In this document: one piece after another, positions 42,188 through 51,310 of the stretch
Layout of the letters: each line of letters starts with the position of its first letter
Position numbering within the stretch: the stretch's first letter is position 1
Source of the DNA: Pseudonocardia cypriaca
Lineage (GTDB): Bacteria; Actinomycetota; Actinomycetes; Mycobacteriales; Pseudonocardiaceae
Direction: 5' to 3'
Assembly: GCF_006717045.1 (NCBI RefSeq)
Contig: NZ_VFPH01000001.1
Span: 1,364,001-1,428,000, forward strand
Length of the DNA stretch: 64,000 nt
Translations under genes and position numbers: made by a program
The notes under the pieces: generated by a model
What the model saw: the letters and a program-made list of their open reading frames with translations, nothing else
What the model was told of the DNA's origin: nothing
Databases searched by the model: none

Positions 42188-43159
42188 TCAGGCTTGCAGC
42201 AACGCGGTCGACACGCTCCACAGCCGGTCGGCCCGAACGCGGTCGAGGGCCCACGCCTTGACGCCGTGCGGGTGGTCGGCGAGATCGGCGTCGTTCGGGA
42301 CCGGGTACGCCTCCTGGCAGTCGTCGAGGTAGTGACCTCCGGAACCGGCCAGTTCCCCGGCGACCGCGGCCACCATGATCGTCGCCGCACCCTGCTCGAC
42401 GGTCTTGTACGTGAAGATGCCCGCGGCCTCGGCCGCCGCGAGTGACTCCTTCTGGCGCCGGGTGAAGTTCCGCTGCAGGCCGGTGGCGACACCGCCCGGG
42501 TTGGCGCTGTTGGCGACGATGCCGTCGCGAGCCCACCGCTGCGTCGCCCCGACGGCGAACAGGGAGTTGGCGGTCTTCGACTGCGCGTAGGCGATCTGGG
42601 GGTCGTAGTCGCGCCGCTCGAAGTGCAGGTCGTCGAAGTCGACGTCGGCGCGCATGTGCGCGGTCGAGCTCACCGCCACGATCCGGGCCTCACCTCGACC
42701 GGCGGCGCCCTCGGCGAGGGCGCGATGCAGACCGGTCGCCAGGGCGAAGTGCCCGAGGTGATTGGTCGCGAACTGCAGTTCCCACCCGTCGGACGTCCGC
42801 TCCAAGCCGCCGGTGACCACGCCGGCGTTGGCGAGCAGGAGGTGCAGCGGCCCGGCCCAGGAATCGACGAACCTCGCGACCGACCTGCGGTCGGCGAGAT
42901 CGACGACCGCCACCTGAGGAGCCGGCGTACCGGCGGACCTCGCGATGGCGCGCGCAGCGACAGCGCCGGCGCGGGAGTCCCGCACCGCGAGTGTGACCTC
43001 CGCGCCCGCGGCGACCAGGGCGCGCGCCGACTCGGCCCCGAGGCCGGACGACGCACCGGTCACGACCGCGCGCAGGCCGGACAGGTCGTGTCCCTCCAGC
43101 ACCTCCGCCGCGGTGCTCGACGCGGTGAACGGCGTGGTGATGCGGGCGGGTGTCGTCAC
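42188..43159 (-). CDS. SDR family oxidoreductase (retinol dehydrogenase-like)
   Basis: A 323-aa extended SDR. The cofactor site is VVTGASSGLGAESARALVAA, followed by LLANAGV and VSSTAH; the catalytic YAQSK supplies Tyr and Lys. The NHLGHF motif is typical of the retinol dehydrogenase-like group. GTG 43159 is the start. It is divergent from a TetR gene, with 62 nt between starts containing a palindrome, so it is probably repressed by it. Confidence 0.9.
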   Translation of the reverse strand: MTTPARITTPFTASSTAAEVLEGHDLSGLRAVVTGASSGLGAESARALVAAGAEVTLAVRDSRAGAVAARAIARSAGTPAPQVAVVDLADRRSVARFVDSWAGPLHLLLANAGVVTGGLERTSDGWELQFATNHLGHFALATGLHRALAEGAAGRGEARIVAVSSTAHMRADVDFDDLHFERRDYDPQIAYAQSKTANSLFAVGATQRWARDGIVANSANPGGVATGLQRNFTRRQKESLAAAEAAGIFTYKTVEQGAATIMVAAVAGELAGSGGHYLDDCQEAYPVPNDADLADHPHGVKAWALDRVRADRLWSVSTALLQA

Positions 43160-43166
43160 GCGTCGA

Positions 43167-43194
43167 CTATACGGAAAGTACGAACTATGTATAG
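43167..43194. promoter_or_regulatory. TetR operator-like palindrome (SDR/TetR divergent region)
   Basis: CTATAC at 43167-43172 is mirrored by GTATAG at 43189-43194, and an inner AGT-ACGA-ACT lies between. Placement between the divergent SDR and TetR starts is what a shared operator requires. Confidence 0.5.
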
Positions 43195-43221
43195 CTGGAC
43201 TAGTGTGCCTAGGATCTGGCG

Positions 43222-43779
43222 ATGGCCGGTTCGGAGGGACAGGGCGGCGAAGCGGGGCGTCGTGACCAGGTGCTGGAGTCCGCGTTGCACACCTTCGCCC
43301 GCTTCGGCTACCGGAAGACGTCGATGGAGGAGATCGCCGGCGAGGCTCGAATCTCGCGGCCCGGCCTGTACTTCCTGTTCTCGTCCAAGCAGGAGCTGTT
43401 CCGGGCCGCGGCGACGCGAGCCCTGGAGTGCGACCTCGCCGCAGCCGAACAGGTGCTCGCGGACTCCGAGCGACCGTTGCGGGGGCGCCTCGTCGAGGCC
43501 TTCGACCGATGGGCGGGCCGCTACGTCGGGCCGGCGCGCGATGTGATGGCGGTCATCGAGCAGAACCCCGACCTGCTCGGCGGGATCGTCGAGACGGCAC
43601 CGGTCAGGTTCCGGCAGTCGGTCACCGACGCGATCGCCCAGGTCACCGACCGGCAGTCGGCGACGGACATCGCGCAGACACTGATCAGCACCTCGCTGGG
43701 ACTGAAGTACCAGGCCGACACCCGGGACAGCTACCTCGCGCGTCTCGCCGTCGCGGTTCGCCTGCTCGTGCCCGGATGA
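43222..43779 (+). CDS. TetR/AcrR family regulator
   Basis: A 185-aa TetR protein. The HTH is at about 13-60 (RRDQVLESALHTFARFGYRK, IAGEARISRPGLYFLFSSKQ). The ligand-binding C-terminal half is divergent, as usual. ATG 43222 is the start. It is divergent from the SDR gene with a shared palindrome, giving a simple repressor/target pair. Confidence 0.9.
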   Translation: MAGSEGQGGEAGRRDQVLESALHTFARFGYRKTSMEEIAGEARISRPGLYFLFSSKQELFRAAATRALECDLAAAEQVLADSERPLRGRLVEAFDRWAGRYVGPARDVMAVIEQNPDLLGGIVETAPVRFRQSVTDAIAQVTDRQSATDIAQTLISTSLGLKYQADTRDSYLARLAVAVRLLVPG

Positions 43780-43793
43780 GCGGCGCCACCGGA

Positions 43794-43820
43794 GGCGCGA
43801 GCCGGGACCCCGGCGGCGCC
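43794..43820 (+). terminator. Hairpin after the TetR gene
   Basis: GGCGC-ga-GCCGG is mirrored by CCGGC-g-GCGCC around a short loop, 15 nt after the TetR stop. There is no U-tract. Confidence 0.4.
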
Positions 43821-43900
43821 TGGGTGTCGGCACGACGACGCCGTTCGATCCACATCGCTGCGTTGCGCCCGCGAAGCGACGGCGGTGGTGCTGTTGCTCG

Positions 43901-44671
43901 TCACGACCCGACCGCCCATGCCGGTGGCCGCTTCTCCGCGAAGGCCCGCATGCCCTCCTGCCCCTCCTCCGCGGCGAAGAGCCGCGCGGAGAGCTGCTGC
44001 ATCTCGGCGAACTGCGCGCCGAGGGCGGCCGGGCGCTCGCGGCGCAGCATCTCCTTCGTGGCCGCGAGCGCTCCCGGGGCGCCCAACCGGAGCATCTCGG
44101 CATAGCGGGCGACCTCGGCGTCGAGGTCGCCGGCCGGGACGGTGCTGTTGATCAGCCCGATCCGCACGGCCCGTGGCCCGTCGAACGTCTCGCCGGTGAG
44201 GAACAGCTCGTGGGCCGCCCTCGGCAGCAGCCGCGGCAGCACGGTGACCGAGATGACCGCGGGCACCACGCCGATCCGCACCTCGCTGAACGCGAACGTG
44301 GCGTCGTCGGCCGCCACCGCGATGTCGCATGCAGCCACCAGGCCGACCCCGCCCGCCCTGGCCGGCCCGGCCACCCGGGCGACGACCGGCGTTGGCGAGC
44401 TCCAGATCAGTTCCAGGATCGCCGGGAACTCGTTCACACCCTGGTTCTGCGCTCCCGCGCCGCGCGACTCCTTGAGGTCCATCCCCGAGCAGAACACCCG
44501 CCCGGTGTGGCTCAGCACGATCACCCGCACATCTGCGTCGTCGATCGCCGCCTGCAGGTGCGCGAGCAGCTCCCCGCGCAGCTGGGCGGAGAGCGCGTTG
44601 CGGTTGCCGGGGGAGTCGAGGGTGATCGTGGCGACGCCGGCGGCGACGTCGAGGTGCACCAGCTCCGTCAT
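43901..44671 (-). CDS. Enoyl-CoA hydratase/isomerase family protein
   Basis: A 256-aa crotonase-fold protein: LDSPGNRNALSAQLRGELLA, RVFCSGMDLKESRGAGAQNQ (oxyanion hole) and PVVARVAGPARAGGVGLVAA. The usual HGxxxGGG loop reads GPARAGGVGL. The second catalytic Glu position is in FAFSEVRIGVVPAVISV. It is likely a beta-oxidation or acyl-CoA modifying enzyme. ATG 44671 overlaps the stop of the ABC transporter gene by 4 nt (ATGA), so the two are translated together. Confidence 0.9.
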   Translation of the reverse strand: MTELVHLDVAAGVATITLDSPGNRNALSAQLRGELLAHLQAAIDDADVRVIVLSHTGRVFCSGMDLKESRGAGAQNQGVNEFPAILELIWSSPTPVVARVAGPARAGGVGLVAACDIAVAADDATFAFSEVRIGVVPAVISVTVLPRLLPRAAHELFLTGETFDGPRAVRIGLINSTVPAGDLDAEVARYAEMLRLGAPGALAATKEMLRRERPAALGAQFAEMQQLSARLFAAEEGQEGMRAFAEKRPPAWAVGS

Positions 44672-46593
44672 GCCGGGACCGTATCCCGCGCATCCCCCTC
44701 ACCGGTGTACGCACTGGCCTGGAGCGTGAACAGCTCCTGGTAGGTGCCGCCGCGCGCCATCAGCTGCTCGTGGGTGCCGTGCTCGATCAGCCGGCCCTGC
44801 TCCAGCACCAGGATCTGGTCGGCGTGCCGGACGTTCGCCAGCCGGTGCGTGACGAGGACGGTGATCCGGTCGCCGCCGCTGCCGGCGAGGCCCCGCAGTG
44901 CGGCGAACACGGCGTGCTCGGCCCGGGCGTCGAGCGCGGCCGTGGGCTCGTCGGCGATCACGACCGGTGCGTCCCGGTAGAGCCCGCGGGCCACCGAGAG
45001 GCGCTGCCACTGACCGCCGGACAGGTCGCGCCCGCCCTGGAACTGCCGCGACAGCACCGTGGCCCACCCTGCGGGCAGCTCGGACACCACGGCGTCGGCG
45101 CCCGAGCGGGCCGCGGCCTCGGCGAGCCGTGCGCCGTCGGGATCGGGGTGGCCGAGCCGGCCGATGCGGACGTTGTTCTCCGCGTGCATCGGCCAGCGCA
45201 GCGGGTCCTGGAACACCACGGCGACGCGTTCGTGCAGCTCGCGCTGCTCGACCGTGGCCACGTCGACGCCGTTCCACGCGACGGTGCCGGCGTCGGCGAG
45301 GTAGAGCCCGGTGACGAGCTTGGCGAGCGTGGACTTGCCCGACCCGTTCTCCCCGACGAGCGCGATCACCTCACCGCGGCGCAGCGTGCAGCTGACGCCG
45401 TCGACGGCCGGCTGCTCCTGCCCCGGGTACCGGAACGAGACGTCGGTGAGGCTGATCTCGGCCGGATCGCCGGACAGCCGTCCCCCGGCCGACCCGCGGC
45501 TCCGGCGCCCGGCCTCGCCGACGCAGGACCGGTACAGGTCGAGGTAGAAGCTCGCCTCGTACAGGTGGTTGACCTCGTAGATCGTGTTGGCGACGGACTG
45601 GCCGGCCGTACGCATGGCCAGCGCCGCGGCGCCGGCGAGCGCCAGCGGCATGCCGCCCGCGTAGAGCAGCAGCGCGAGCACGCCGTACGCCAGGCCCGTG
45701 CCGACGCCGGAGACGGTGCGGCCGATCAGCTGGACGATCGCGCGGTCGCGTTCGAGGCGCACCGCATCGGCGGTGATCAGATCGCTGATCCGGCGGTGCT
45801 CTCCCAGCAGTGCCGCCTGGGTGGTGAACGCCCTCACCTCTGCGGCGGAGTCGCGGTGGGTGATCAACCTGCCCGTGACGGAGCTCCTGCGACGAGCGGA
45901 CGTCATCCGCACGAAGGACGCGAACATCAGGCGAGCGGACCGCACGGTGGCCCAGCCCCGCGGCAGGGCGGCGAGCAGCACCACCGGGGCCAGCGCCGGG
46001 TGCAGCACGCCTGCGCTGACGACAGCCGCCGACACCGACACGAGGCTGGCGATCAGGTCGCCGGTGTCCTGCGCGCAGCTCCTGATCCGGGACGGCCCCT
46101 CCGAGCTGGCCCGCTCGACGAGCTCGGTGAAGTCGGCGTCGTCGAACGCCGCGAGGTCAACGCGGAGGACTGCGGCGTGCAGGTCGTCCTGCGCCCGCTG
46201 CTCGACCCGTGGCACGAGCGCCCCCTGCACCGCGGCCACCGCGGCGTCGAGAAGTCCGCGCGCCGCCCCGGCCGCGACGACCGTGGCGATCGCGGGCAGC
46301 GCCGCGACCACCCGCTCCGGCGTGGGCCCTTGCGCCAGCAGCTGCGTGAAGACGTCGGCCGTGGCGAGCAGCCCGAACGCGGTGACCGCGCCCGCGGCGA
46401 GCTGCACGACGCCCGCGAGCAGCGTGAGCGGAGGTGAAGCCCGCCAGGCCCACCGGACGGCCAGCGCGACGGTGCCCGGCACCTTCGCGGCCACTGCCCG
46501 CAAGCCCGCGTTCGCCGTGGCCGCGTAGCCCTCGGCCCAGCGCGGGGTCTCCATGTCCTCGACACCGATCAGCGGCTCGGCCACCCGCCCCAC
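44668..46593 (-). CDS. ABC exporter (fused membrane and ATPase domains)
   Basis: A 641-aa half-transporter. The N-terminal membrane domain has about 5-6 helices (residues 55-340). The ATPase has Walker A GENGSGKST, a Q-loop (VVFQDPLRWP), the signature DLSGGQWQ, Walker B PVVIADEPT and the H-loop VTHRLANVRH. It probably works as a homodimer exporting a lipid, peptide or drug. GTG 46593 is used; ATG 46554 is possible. The enoyl-CoA hydratase gene is coupled downstream, hinting at an acylated substrate (inference). Confidence 0.9.
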   Translation of the reverse strand: MGRVAEPLIGVEDMETPRWAEGYAATANAGLRAVAAKVPGTVALAVRWAWRASPPLTLLAGVVQLAAGAVTAFGLLATADVFTQLLAQGPTPERVVAALPAIATVVAAGAARGLLDAAVAAVQGALVPRVEQRAQDDLHAAVLRVDLAAFDDADFTELVERASSEGPSRIRSCAQDTGDLIASLVSVSAAVVSAGVLHPALAPVVLLAALPRGWATVRSARLMFASFVRMTSARRRSSVTGRLITHRDSAAEVRAFTTQAALLGEHRRISDLITADAVRLERDRAIVQLIGRTVSGVGTGLAYGVLALLLYAGGMPLALAGAAALAMRTAGQSVANTIYEVNHLYEASFYLDLYRSCVGEAGRRSRGSAGGRLSGDPAEISLTDVSFRYPGQEQPAVDGVSCTLRRGEVIALVGENGSGKSTLAKLVTGLYLADAGTVAWNGVDVATVEQRELHERVAVVFQDPLRWPMHAENNVRIGRLGHPDPDGARLAEAAARSGADAVVSELPAGWATVLSRQFQGGRDLSGGQWQRLSVARGLYRDAPVVIADEPTAALDARAEHAVFAALRGLAGSGGDRITVLVTHRLANVRHADQILVLEQGRLIEHGTHEQLMARGGTYQELFTLQASAYTGEGDARDTVPA

Positions 46594-46639
46594 CCCCGGC
46601 CTTCCATGGTGCCGGGTGGGACCGACATTCCGGGCGGCT

Positions 46640-47437
46640 TTACCCGAACCGCTCCCGCAGGTACGCGGCGGTGGCGTCGTCGGCTGGGAAGAAGCTCTCG
46701 ATGGCGATCTCGTCGAGCGTCACGTCGAGCGGGGCGCCCAGCACCGCGACGGTGCTGAACAGCGTGAGCTCCTGGTCGGGGTGGCGCAGCCGCAGCGGCA
46801 GCACGATCCGGTCGCGCGGCTGGGCGTTCGGGTCGAGCCCGGCGTCGCGGCAGTACCGGGTGAGCTCGTCGAGCAGGGCCCGCAGCCCCGTGGTCGCCGC
46901 GCGCTCGGCCTGCCTGCGCAGCCGGGACACCAGGTGCGCCGCGTACTCGGGGAGGTCGACGACGTGCGGGGCGAGGCCGCGCGGGTGCAGGCTCGCGCGC
47001 AGCACGTTGACGGGCGGGGTGAGCAGTGCGGGGTCGACGAGGTCGGTGAGCAGCGCGACCGCGCGGTTGGCGCCCAGCATGTTCCACGACCCGTCGACGA
47101 GCACGGCCGGATAGGGCGAGTGGCCCTCGAGGATCCGGTTCAGCGAGCGCCGGACCTCGGTCATCTCGGTGTCGTCCAGCGCGTGCTCCCCGTACGCGGG
47201 GGCGTAGCCGGCGGCCATCATCAACTCGTTGCGTCCACGCAGGGGCACGTCCAGCTCCTCGGCCAGCAACAGCACCATCTCCCGGCTCGGCCGGGACCGC
47301 CCGGTCTCCAGGAAGCTGAGGTGCCGCGCGGACACGTCGGCCTGGATGCCGAGGTCGAGCTGGGTGAGCCGGCGGCGCTGGCGCCAGTCGCGCAGCATGG
47401 CGCCGAACGTGGTGCCGGTGATGGTCGCGGCGGTCAT
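46640..47437 (-). CDS. XRE family regulator with MmyB-like domain
   Basis: A 265-aa regulator with an N-terminal HTH at about 12-70 (LRDWRQRRRLTQLDLGIQAD, ARHLSFLETGRSRPSREMVL). An MmyB-type PAS-like domain follows (AVLVDGSWNMLGANRAVALL, VLRASLHPRGLAPHVVDL). It differs from the regulator at 10625 in the HTH part. ATG 47437 is the start. It is divergent from the thioesterase gene, and no copy of the TCCTG-N7-CAGGA site is present in their shared region. Confidence 0.9.
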   Translation of the reverse strand: MTAATITGTTFGAMLRDWRQRRRLTQLDLGIQADVSARHLSFLETGRSRPSREMVLLLAEELDVPLRGRNELMMAAGYAPAYGEHALDDTEMTEVRRSLNRILEGHSPYPAVLVDGSWNMLGANRAVALLTDLVDPALLTPPVNVLRASLHPRGLAPHVVDLPEYAAHLVSRLRRQAERAATTGLRALLDELTRYCRDAGLDPNAQPRDRIVLPLRLRHPDQELTLFSTVAVLGAPLDVTLDEIAIESFFPADDATAAYLRERFG

Positions 47438-47514
47438 GCCCGTGACGCTAGCCGCCGACGCGCGGCCGCTCGATGACGTCCGGGGTAATGGACCGGCGTG
47501 GCACTGTGATCGGC

Positions 47515-47919
47515 ATGACCGACGAGCTCACCGCGCAGCTGCACGTCGCCATGCCGTTCACCGCGGTGCTGGGCGCATCGGCGCTGAAGGTGGCGCCGGA
47601 CGAGGTGGTGCTGCGGCTCGACTGGGACGCCACCCGCTGCACGACCGGCGGGTTGTTGCACGGCGGGGCGCTGATGGCGCTCGCCGACGCAGCGGGCGGC
47701 TGGTGCGCCTTCCTCAACCTGCCCGAGGGCGCGACCGGCACCGCCACCGTGACGTCGGCGACCAACTTCCTGCGACCGGTGACGAGCGGCCACGTCGAGG
47801 CGACGGCCCGGCCGCTCAGCGTCGGGCGGACCGTGGTCGTGGCCGACACCGAGCTGCGCGACGCCGAGGGCCGCCTCGCCGCGCGCGTCACCCAGACCCA
47901 GGCGGTGCTCCGGGGATAG
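47515..47919 (+). CDS. PaaI family thioesterase
   Basis: A 134-aa hotdog-fold acyl-CoA thioesterase. The conserved loop is TTGGLLHGGALMALADAAGG (HGG active-site region), followed by GATGTATVTSATNFLRPV. It is likely to hydrolyse aromatic or short acyl-CoA esters. ATG 47515 is chosen over upstream in-frame codons because MTDELTAQLHVAMPF aligns with the family start. Confidence 0.9.
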   Translation: MTDELTAQLHVAMPFTAVLGASALKVAPDEVVLRLDWDATRCTTGGLLHGGALMALADAAGGWCAFLNLPEGATGTATVTSATNFLRPVTSGHVEATARPLSVGRTVVVADTELRDAEGRLAARVTQTQAVLRG

Positions 47920-48013
47920 TCCCGGCGCGTCGAAGCTGCCGTTCGTCGCGCAGGGGGTGCGGGGAGGCCGGTCGAGCCCGCGGGGCGGGCCGTGCCGGTG
48001 GTAGGCATCCGCC

Positions 48014-48961
48014 GTGGGAACGATGCGCGTCATCACGCAGCTGTCGACCGGCGGACCGGAGGTGCTCGAGCTCGGCGAGGCGGAGATCCCGGAGCCGCTG
48101 CCCACCGAGATCCGCGTCCGGGTCGGGGCGGCCGGCGTGAACCCCGTGGACTGGAAGACCCGTGCAGGCGCCGGGATGGCCCCGGTGATCGGGCCGCCGC
48201 CGTTCACGGTCGGCTGGGACGTCGCGGGCACCGTCGACGCGGTCGGGCGTGGCGTCACGCGCTTCGCGGTGGGTGACGCGGTGTTCGGGATGCCGTGGTT
48301 CCCGCGCCAGGCGGGCGCGTACGCCGAGTTCGTCACGGCCCCGTCCCGCCACTTCGCCCACCGCCCGGCCGGCCTCTCCGAGGTGGCGGCGGCCGGCCTG
48401 CCGCTCGCGGGCCTCACCGCATGGCAGTGCCTCGTCGACATCGCCGCCGTGCAGCCGGGGCAGCGCGTCCTCGTGCACGCCGCGGCGGGCGGGGTCGGGC
48501 ACCTCGCCGTCCAGATCGCCAAGGCGCGGGGTGCGTACGTGATCGGCACCGCGTCGGCCGGCAAGCACAACCTGCTGCACGACCTCGGCATCGACGAGGC
48601 GATCGACTACCGCGCCGAGGCGTTCGAGAAGGCCGTCGAGCCAGTCGACCTGGTGCTGGACCTGATCGGCGGCGAGGTGTCGGTGCGCTCCCTCGACATC
48701 ATGGACCCGGAGGGCCGGCTCGTCTGCCTGCCGTCCGCCGCCGCGGCCGACGCCCTCGCCGCCGCTGCCGAGCGCGGCCTGCGCGCGACCGCGATGCTCG
48801 TCGAGCCCGACGGCGACGGGCTCGAGGAGCTCGCCCGTCTCGTGGACGACCGGCGGCTGCGCGTGCTCGTGGCCGAGACCTTCCCCCTGGAGCGGGCCTC
48901 GCACGCCCACCGGGCGGGGGAGATGGGCCACACGACCGGCAAGTTGGTGCTGACCGTCTGA
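48014..48961 (+). CDS. NADP-dependent quinone oxidoreductase (MDR)
   Basis: A 315-aa zinc-free medium-chain reductase. VNPVDWKTRAGAGM and FTVGWDVAGTVDAVGRGVTR lie in the GroES-like domain. The Rossmann motif is VHAAAGGVGHLAVQIAKARG, and the C-terminus is GKLVLTV. GTG 48014 is used; ATG 48023 (MRVITQLS) is equally plausible. It is probably expressed with the thioesterase gene 94 nt upstream. It converges with the CapA gene. Confidence 0.9.
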   Translation: MGTMRVITQLSTGGPEVLELGEAEIPEPLPTEIRVRVGAAGVNPVDWKTRAGAGMAPVIGPPPFTVGWDVAGTVDAVGRGVTRFAVGDAVFGMPWFPRQAGAYAEFVTAPSRHFAHRPAGLSEVAAAGLPLAGLTAWQCLVDIAAVQPGQRVLVHAAAGGVGHLAVQIAKARGAYVIGTASAGKHNLLHDLGIDEAIDYRAEAFEKAVEPVDLVLDLIGGEVSVRSLDIMDPEGRLVCLPSAAAADALAAAAERGLRATAMLVEPDGDGLEELARLVDDRRLRVLVAETFPLERASHAHRAGEMGHTTGKLVLTV

Positions 48962-49028
48962 GGAGCACCACGGCCGGTGTCGGCCGCAACGCCCTGTGAA
49001 GGGCGCTCGACCGCCTCGGAACGGGCAC

Positions 49029-50015
49029 TTAGCAGGCCGGGCTGCCCACCAGCTCCGGATGCCCGTGGCCGGTGATCATCGCGGGGATCAGGCAGCCGCG
49101 CACGGTTCCGTCCGGTTCGACGACGAACCGCGCCACGGCGGTGGTGGCCGACTCCTGCGACAGCCGGGGCCACACGAAGTTGCCGAGGCCCCATGCGATC
49201 GGCCGGCCCCGGTGGGCACCGAGCGGCCCCAGCCGGTGCTGGTGGTGGCCGAAGATGCCGTCCGCGCCCGCCTCGATCATGGCCTCGGCGAAGCGGGTGT
49301 CGTCGGAGCGGGGCTCGGTGTCCAGCTCCATCCCCCAGTGGATGGTGACGAACACCAGGTCGGCCATGGCGTCAGCGGCGCGCACCGCCTCGACCATCAG
49401 GTCGAGGTCGTCGCCGGACGCGAGGCCGGGGGAGCGCGGGGTCGCGAGCCACCCGGCGTCGGGGACCACTCCGCCGAAGCCGAGCACCGCGATCCGCCAG
49501 CCGTTGCGCTCGACGATGGCGGGTGCGGTCGCGGCCGCGAGGTCGGTACCGACACCGACCGGGGCGATGCCGGCGTCGCGCGTGTGCCGGATCGAGTCGA
49601 GCATGGCGTCCCGGCCGAAGTCGCGGACGTGGTTGTTCGCGAGGTTGGCCACATCCACGCCCGCGGCGTGCGCTGCGGGCAGGGCGGCGGGGTCGCAGCG
49701 GAAGGTGAACGCCTTCTCCACCGGGGCGCCCCTCGTCGAGACCGGGCACTCCAGGTTGATGATCGTGAGGTCGTCGTCGGCGAACAGGCCGTCGAGACCG
49801 GACCAGGCGTGGGCGTACCCATTTGCTCGAAGAGCCGGGATGTAGTCGGGATCGAGGCTGACATCGCCGGTGCCGTGCACGACGATCCGCTCGCGGCCCG
49901 CACCGGGCGCGCCGGCGACCACCTCCTGCTCGGCCGCGGGCTCCACCGGTGGCGCCGCGCAGGCCGCGAGGGCGAGCAGAGCCGGCACGACCGCGGCGAT
50001 CGCACGGAGCCTCAT
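49029..50015 (-). CDS. CapA family lipoprotein
   Basis: A 328-aa CapA/PgsA-type protein with a calcineurin-like metallophosphoesterase fold. A lipoprotein signal (ALLALAAC, lipidation at Cys19 or so) places it on the outer face of the membrane. Metal-site motifs are VHGTGDVSLD, IINLECPVS, NLANNHVRDFG and VTIHWGMELDTEP. Homologues act in poly-gamma-glutamate or capsule synthesis; no other capsule gene lies nearby. It lies 51 nt downstream of the sensor kinase gene on the same strand and could be the last gene of that operon. Confidence 0.9.
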   Translation of the reverse strand: MRLRAIAAVVPALLALAACAAPPVEPAAEQEVVAGAPGAGRERIVVHGTGDVSLDPDYIPALRANGYAHAWSGLDGLFADDDLTIINLECPVSTRGAPVEKAFTFRCDPAALPAAHAAGVDVANLANNHVRDFGRDAMLDSIRHTRDAGIAPVGVGTDLAAATAPAIVERNGWRIAVLGFGGVVPDAGWLATPRSPGLASGDDLDLMVEAVRAADAMADLVFVTIHWGMELDTEPRSDDTRFAEAMIEAGADGIFGHHQHRLGPLGAHRGRPIAWGLGNFVWPRLSQESATTAVARFVVEPDGTVRGCLIPAMITGHGHPELVGSPAC

Positions 50016-50065
50016 GCTGATCTCGTCGAACGGGACGCAGCCGGTGTTTCGGTGGCCGCGCGTGA

Positions 50066-51310
50066 TCAGCCGATCGGGAACCGGGCCCGCAGCAGCGCGC
50101 CCGGCGGCCCGCCCGCAACCGCGAGCGAACCGCCGTGGTGCACCGCGATCTCGCGGGCGATGGCCAGGCCCAGCCCCGAGCCGCCTGCGTCGCGGGCGCG
50201 CGCCTCGTCGAGCCGGGCGAAACGGTCGAAGACCACCTCCTGCCGGTCGGTCGGGATGCCCGGGCCGTCGTCCTCGACCTCCAGCACGGCCTCGCCGTCG
50301 TGCTCTCGCAACCGGACGGTCACTGTGCTCGCGGCGTGGCGCACGGCGTTGTCCACGAGGTTGGCCACCAGCCGGCGCAGCTGCTCCGCAGAGCCACGCA
50401 CGACGATGCCGGCGTCGACCCGCATGTCGACCCGGACGTCGGTCCGCGGGCGGGCCAGCGCCGCCTCCTCCGCGACGACCTGCCCAAGGTCGACCTCGCG
50501 GTGCTCGGCGGGCTCGTCCGCGTCGAGCCGGGCGAGCAGCAGCAGGTCGGTGGTGAGCCCCTGGATCCGTTCGACATCGGTGAGCGCCTCGGCCGCGAGC
50601 GGCTGGGGCGGGGCGATCTCCAGGCGGGTGCGCAGCACCGCCAGTGGGCTGCGCAGCTCGTGGGCCGCGTCGGCGACGAACCGGCGGTGCTGCTCGACCG
50701 CCTGCTCGAGCCGGTCGAGCGTGCGGTTCGTGGTCTCGGCGAGGAGCCGGACCTCGTCACGGGCAGGCGGCACAGGTACGCGCCGGTGCAGGTCGGTGGC
50801 GGTGATGTCGGCGAGCTCGCGGCGGATCGCCGAGACCGGCGCGAGCGCGCGACCGACCGCGAGCCAGGTGAGCGCGGCGACCAGCAGGAGCAGGGCGGGG
50901 ACGCCCGGCAGTAGCACCGAGCGCAGGGTGTCGAGTGCCGCGGCTGCCGGGTGCAGCGACGCCCTGGCCTGCACGAGCACCTCTCCGTCCGCGGTCAGCG
51001 CGGGCCGGCTGGCCACCGCGAAGCGGTCCGTGAACGTGGGCGGCGGGACCCCGGGCTCCGCAGGCCGCACGACGATGTCCGGCGCGACCACCAGCCGGGC
51101 GCCCCCGGCGACCTCCGGTGGGCTCGGCACCGTGAGCAGCTCGGCGGTCAGGGCGGCCCGGCGCTCCGCCTCGGCGGCGGCGCTGTCGGCCAGGTTGCCG
51201 GCCAGCACGCCCACCAGCACCGCGGACGCCACGCCGAGCGCGACGGCGACGACGGCCGTGGCCGCGAGCGTCGCCCGCAGCCGCACCGACATCCGGGAGC
51301 GCACCTTCAC
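50066..51310 (-). CDS. Sensor histidine kinase (OmpR-type system)
   Basis: A 414-aa kinase. TM1 is at about 10-32, followed by an extracytoplasmic sensor of about 100 aa, TM2 at about 140-162, HAMP, and HisKA with H in VADAAHELRSPLAVLRTRLE. The ATPase has N-box LVANLVDNAVRHA, G1 DDGPGIP and G2 GGSGLGLAIAREIA. GTG 51310 overlaps the response regulator stop by 4 nt. The signal is unknown. The small secreted protein gene upstream of the regulator is a natural candidate target or ligand. Confidence 0.93.
   Translation of the reverse strand: MKVRSRMSVRLRATLAATAVVAVALGVASAVLVGVLAGNLADSAAAEAERRAALTAELLTVPSPPEVAGGARLVVAPDIVVRPAEPGVPPPTFTDRFAVASRPALTADGEVLVQARASLHPAAAALDTLRSVLLPGVPALLLLVAALTWLAVGRALAPVSAIRRELADITATDLHRRVPVPPARDEVRLLAETTNRTLDRLEQAVEQHRRFVADAAHELRSPLAVLRTRLEIAPPQPLAAEALTDVERIQGLTTDLLLLARLDADEPAEHREVDLGQVVAEEAALARPRTDVRVDMRVDAGIVVRGSAEQLRRLVANLVDNAVRHAASTVTVRLREHDGEAVLEVEDDGPGIPTDRQEVVFDRFARLDEARARDAGGSGLGLAIAREIAVHHGGSLAVAGGPPGALLRARFPIG

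Noticed and set aside
48991..49004. Terminator hairpin GCCCT-GTGA-AGGGC between the quinone oxidoreductase and CapA genes
   Set aside because: A five-base stem without a U-tract is too weak to assert in this base composition.
49029..50015. Capsule or poly-gamma-glutamate synthesis locus around the CapA protein
   Set aside because: No ligase (CapB), CapC or other polymer genes lie adjacent. CapA-like lipoproteins often occur alone in actinobacteria.
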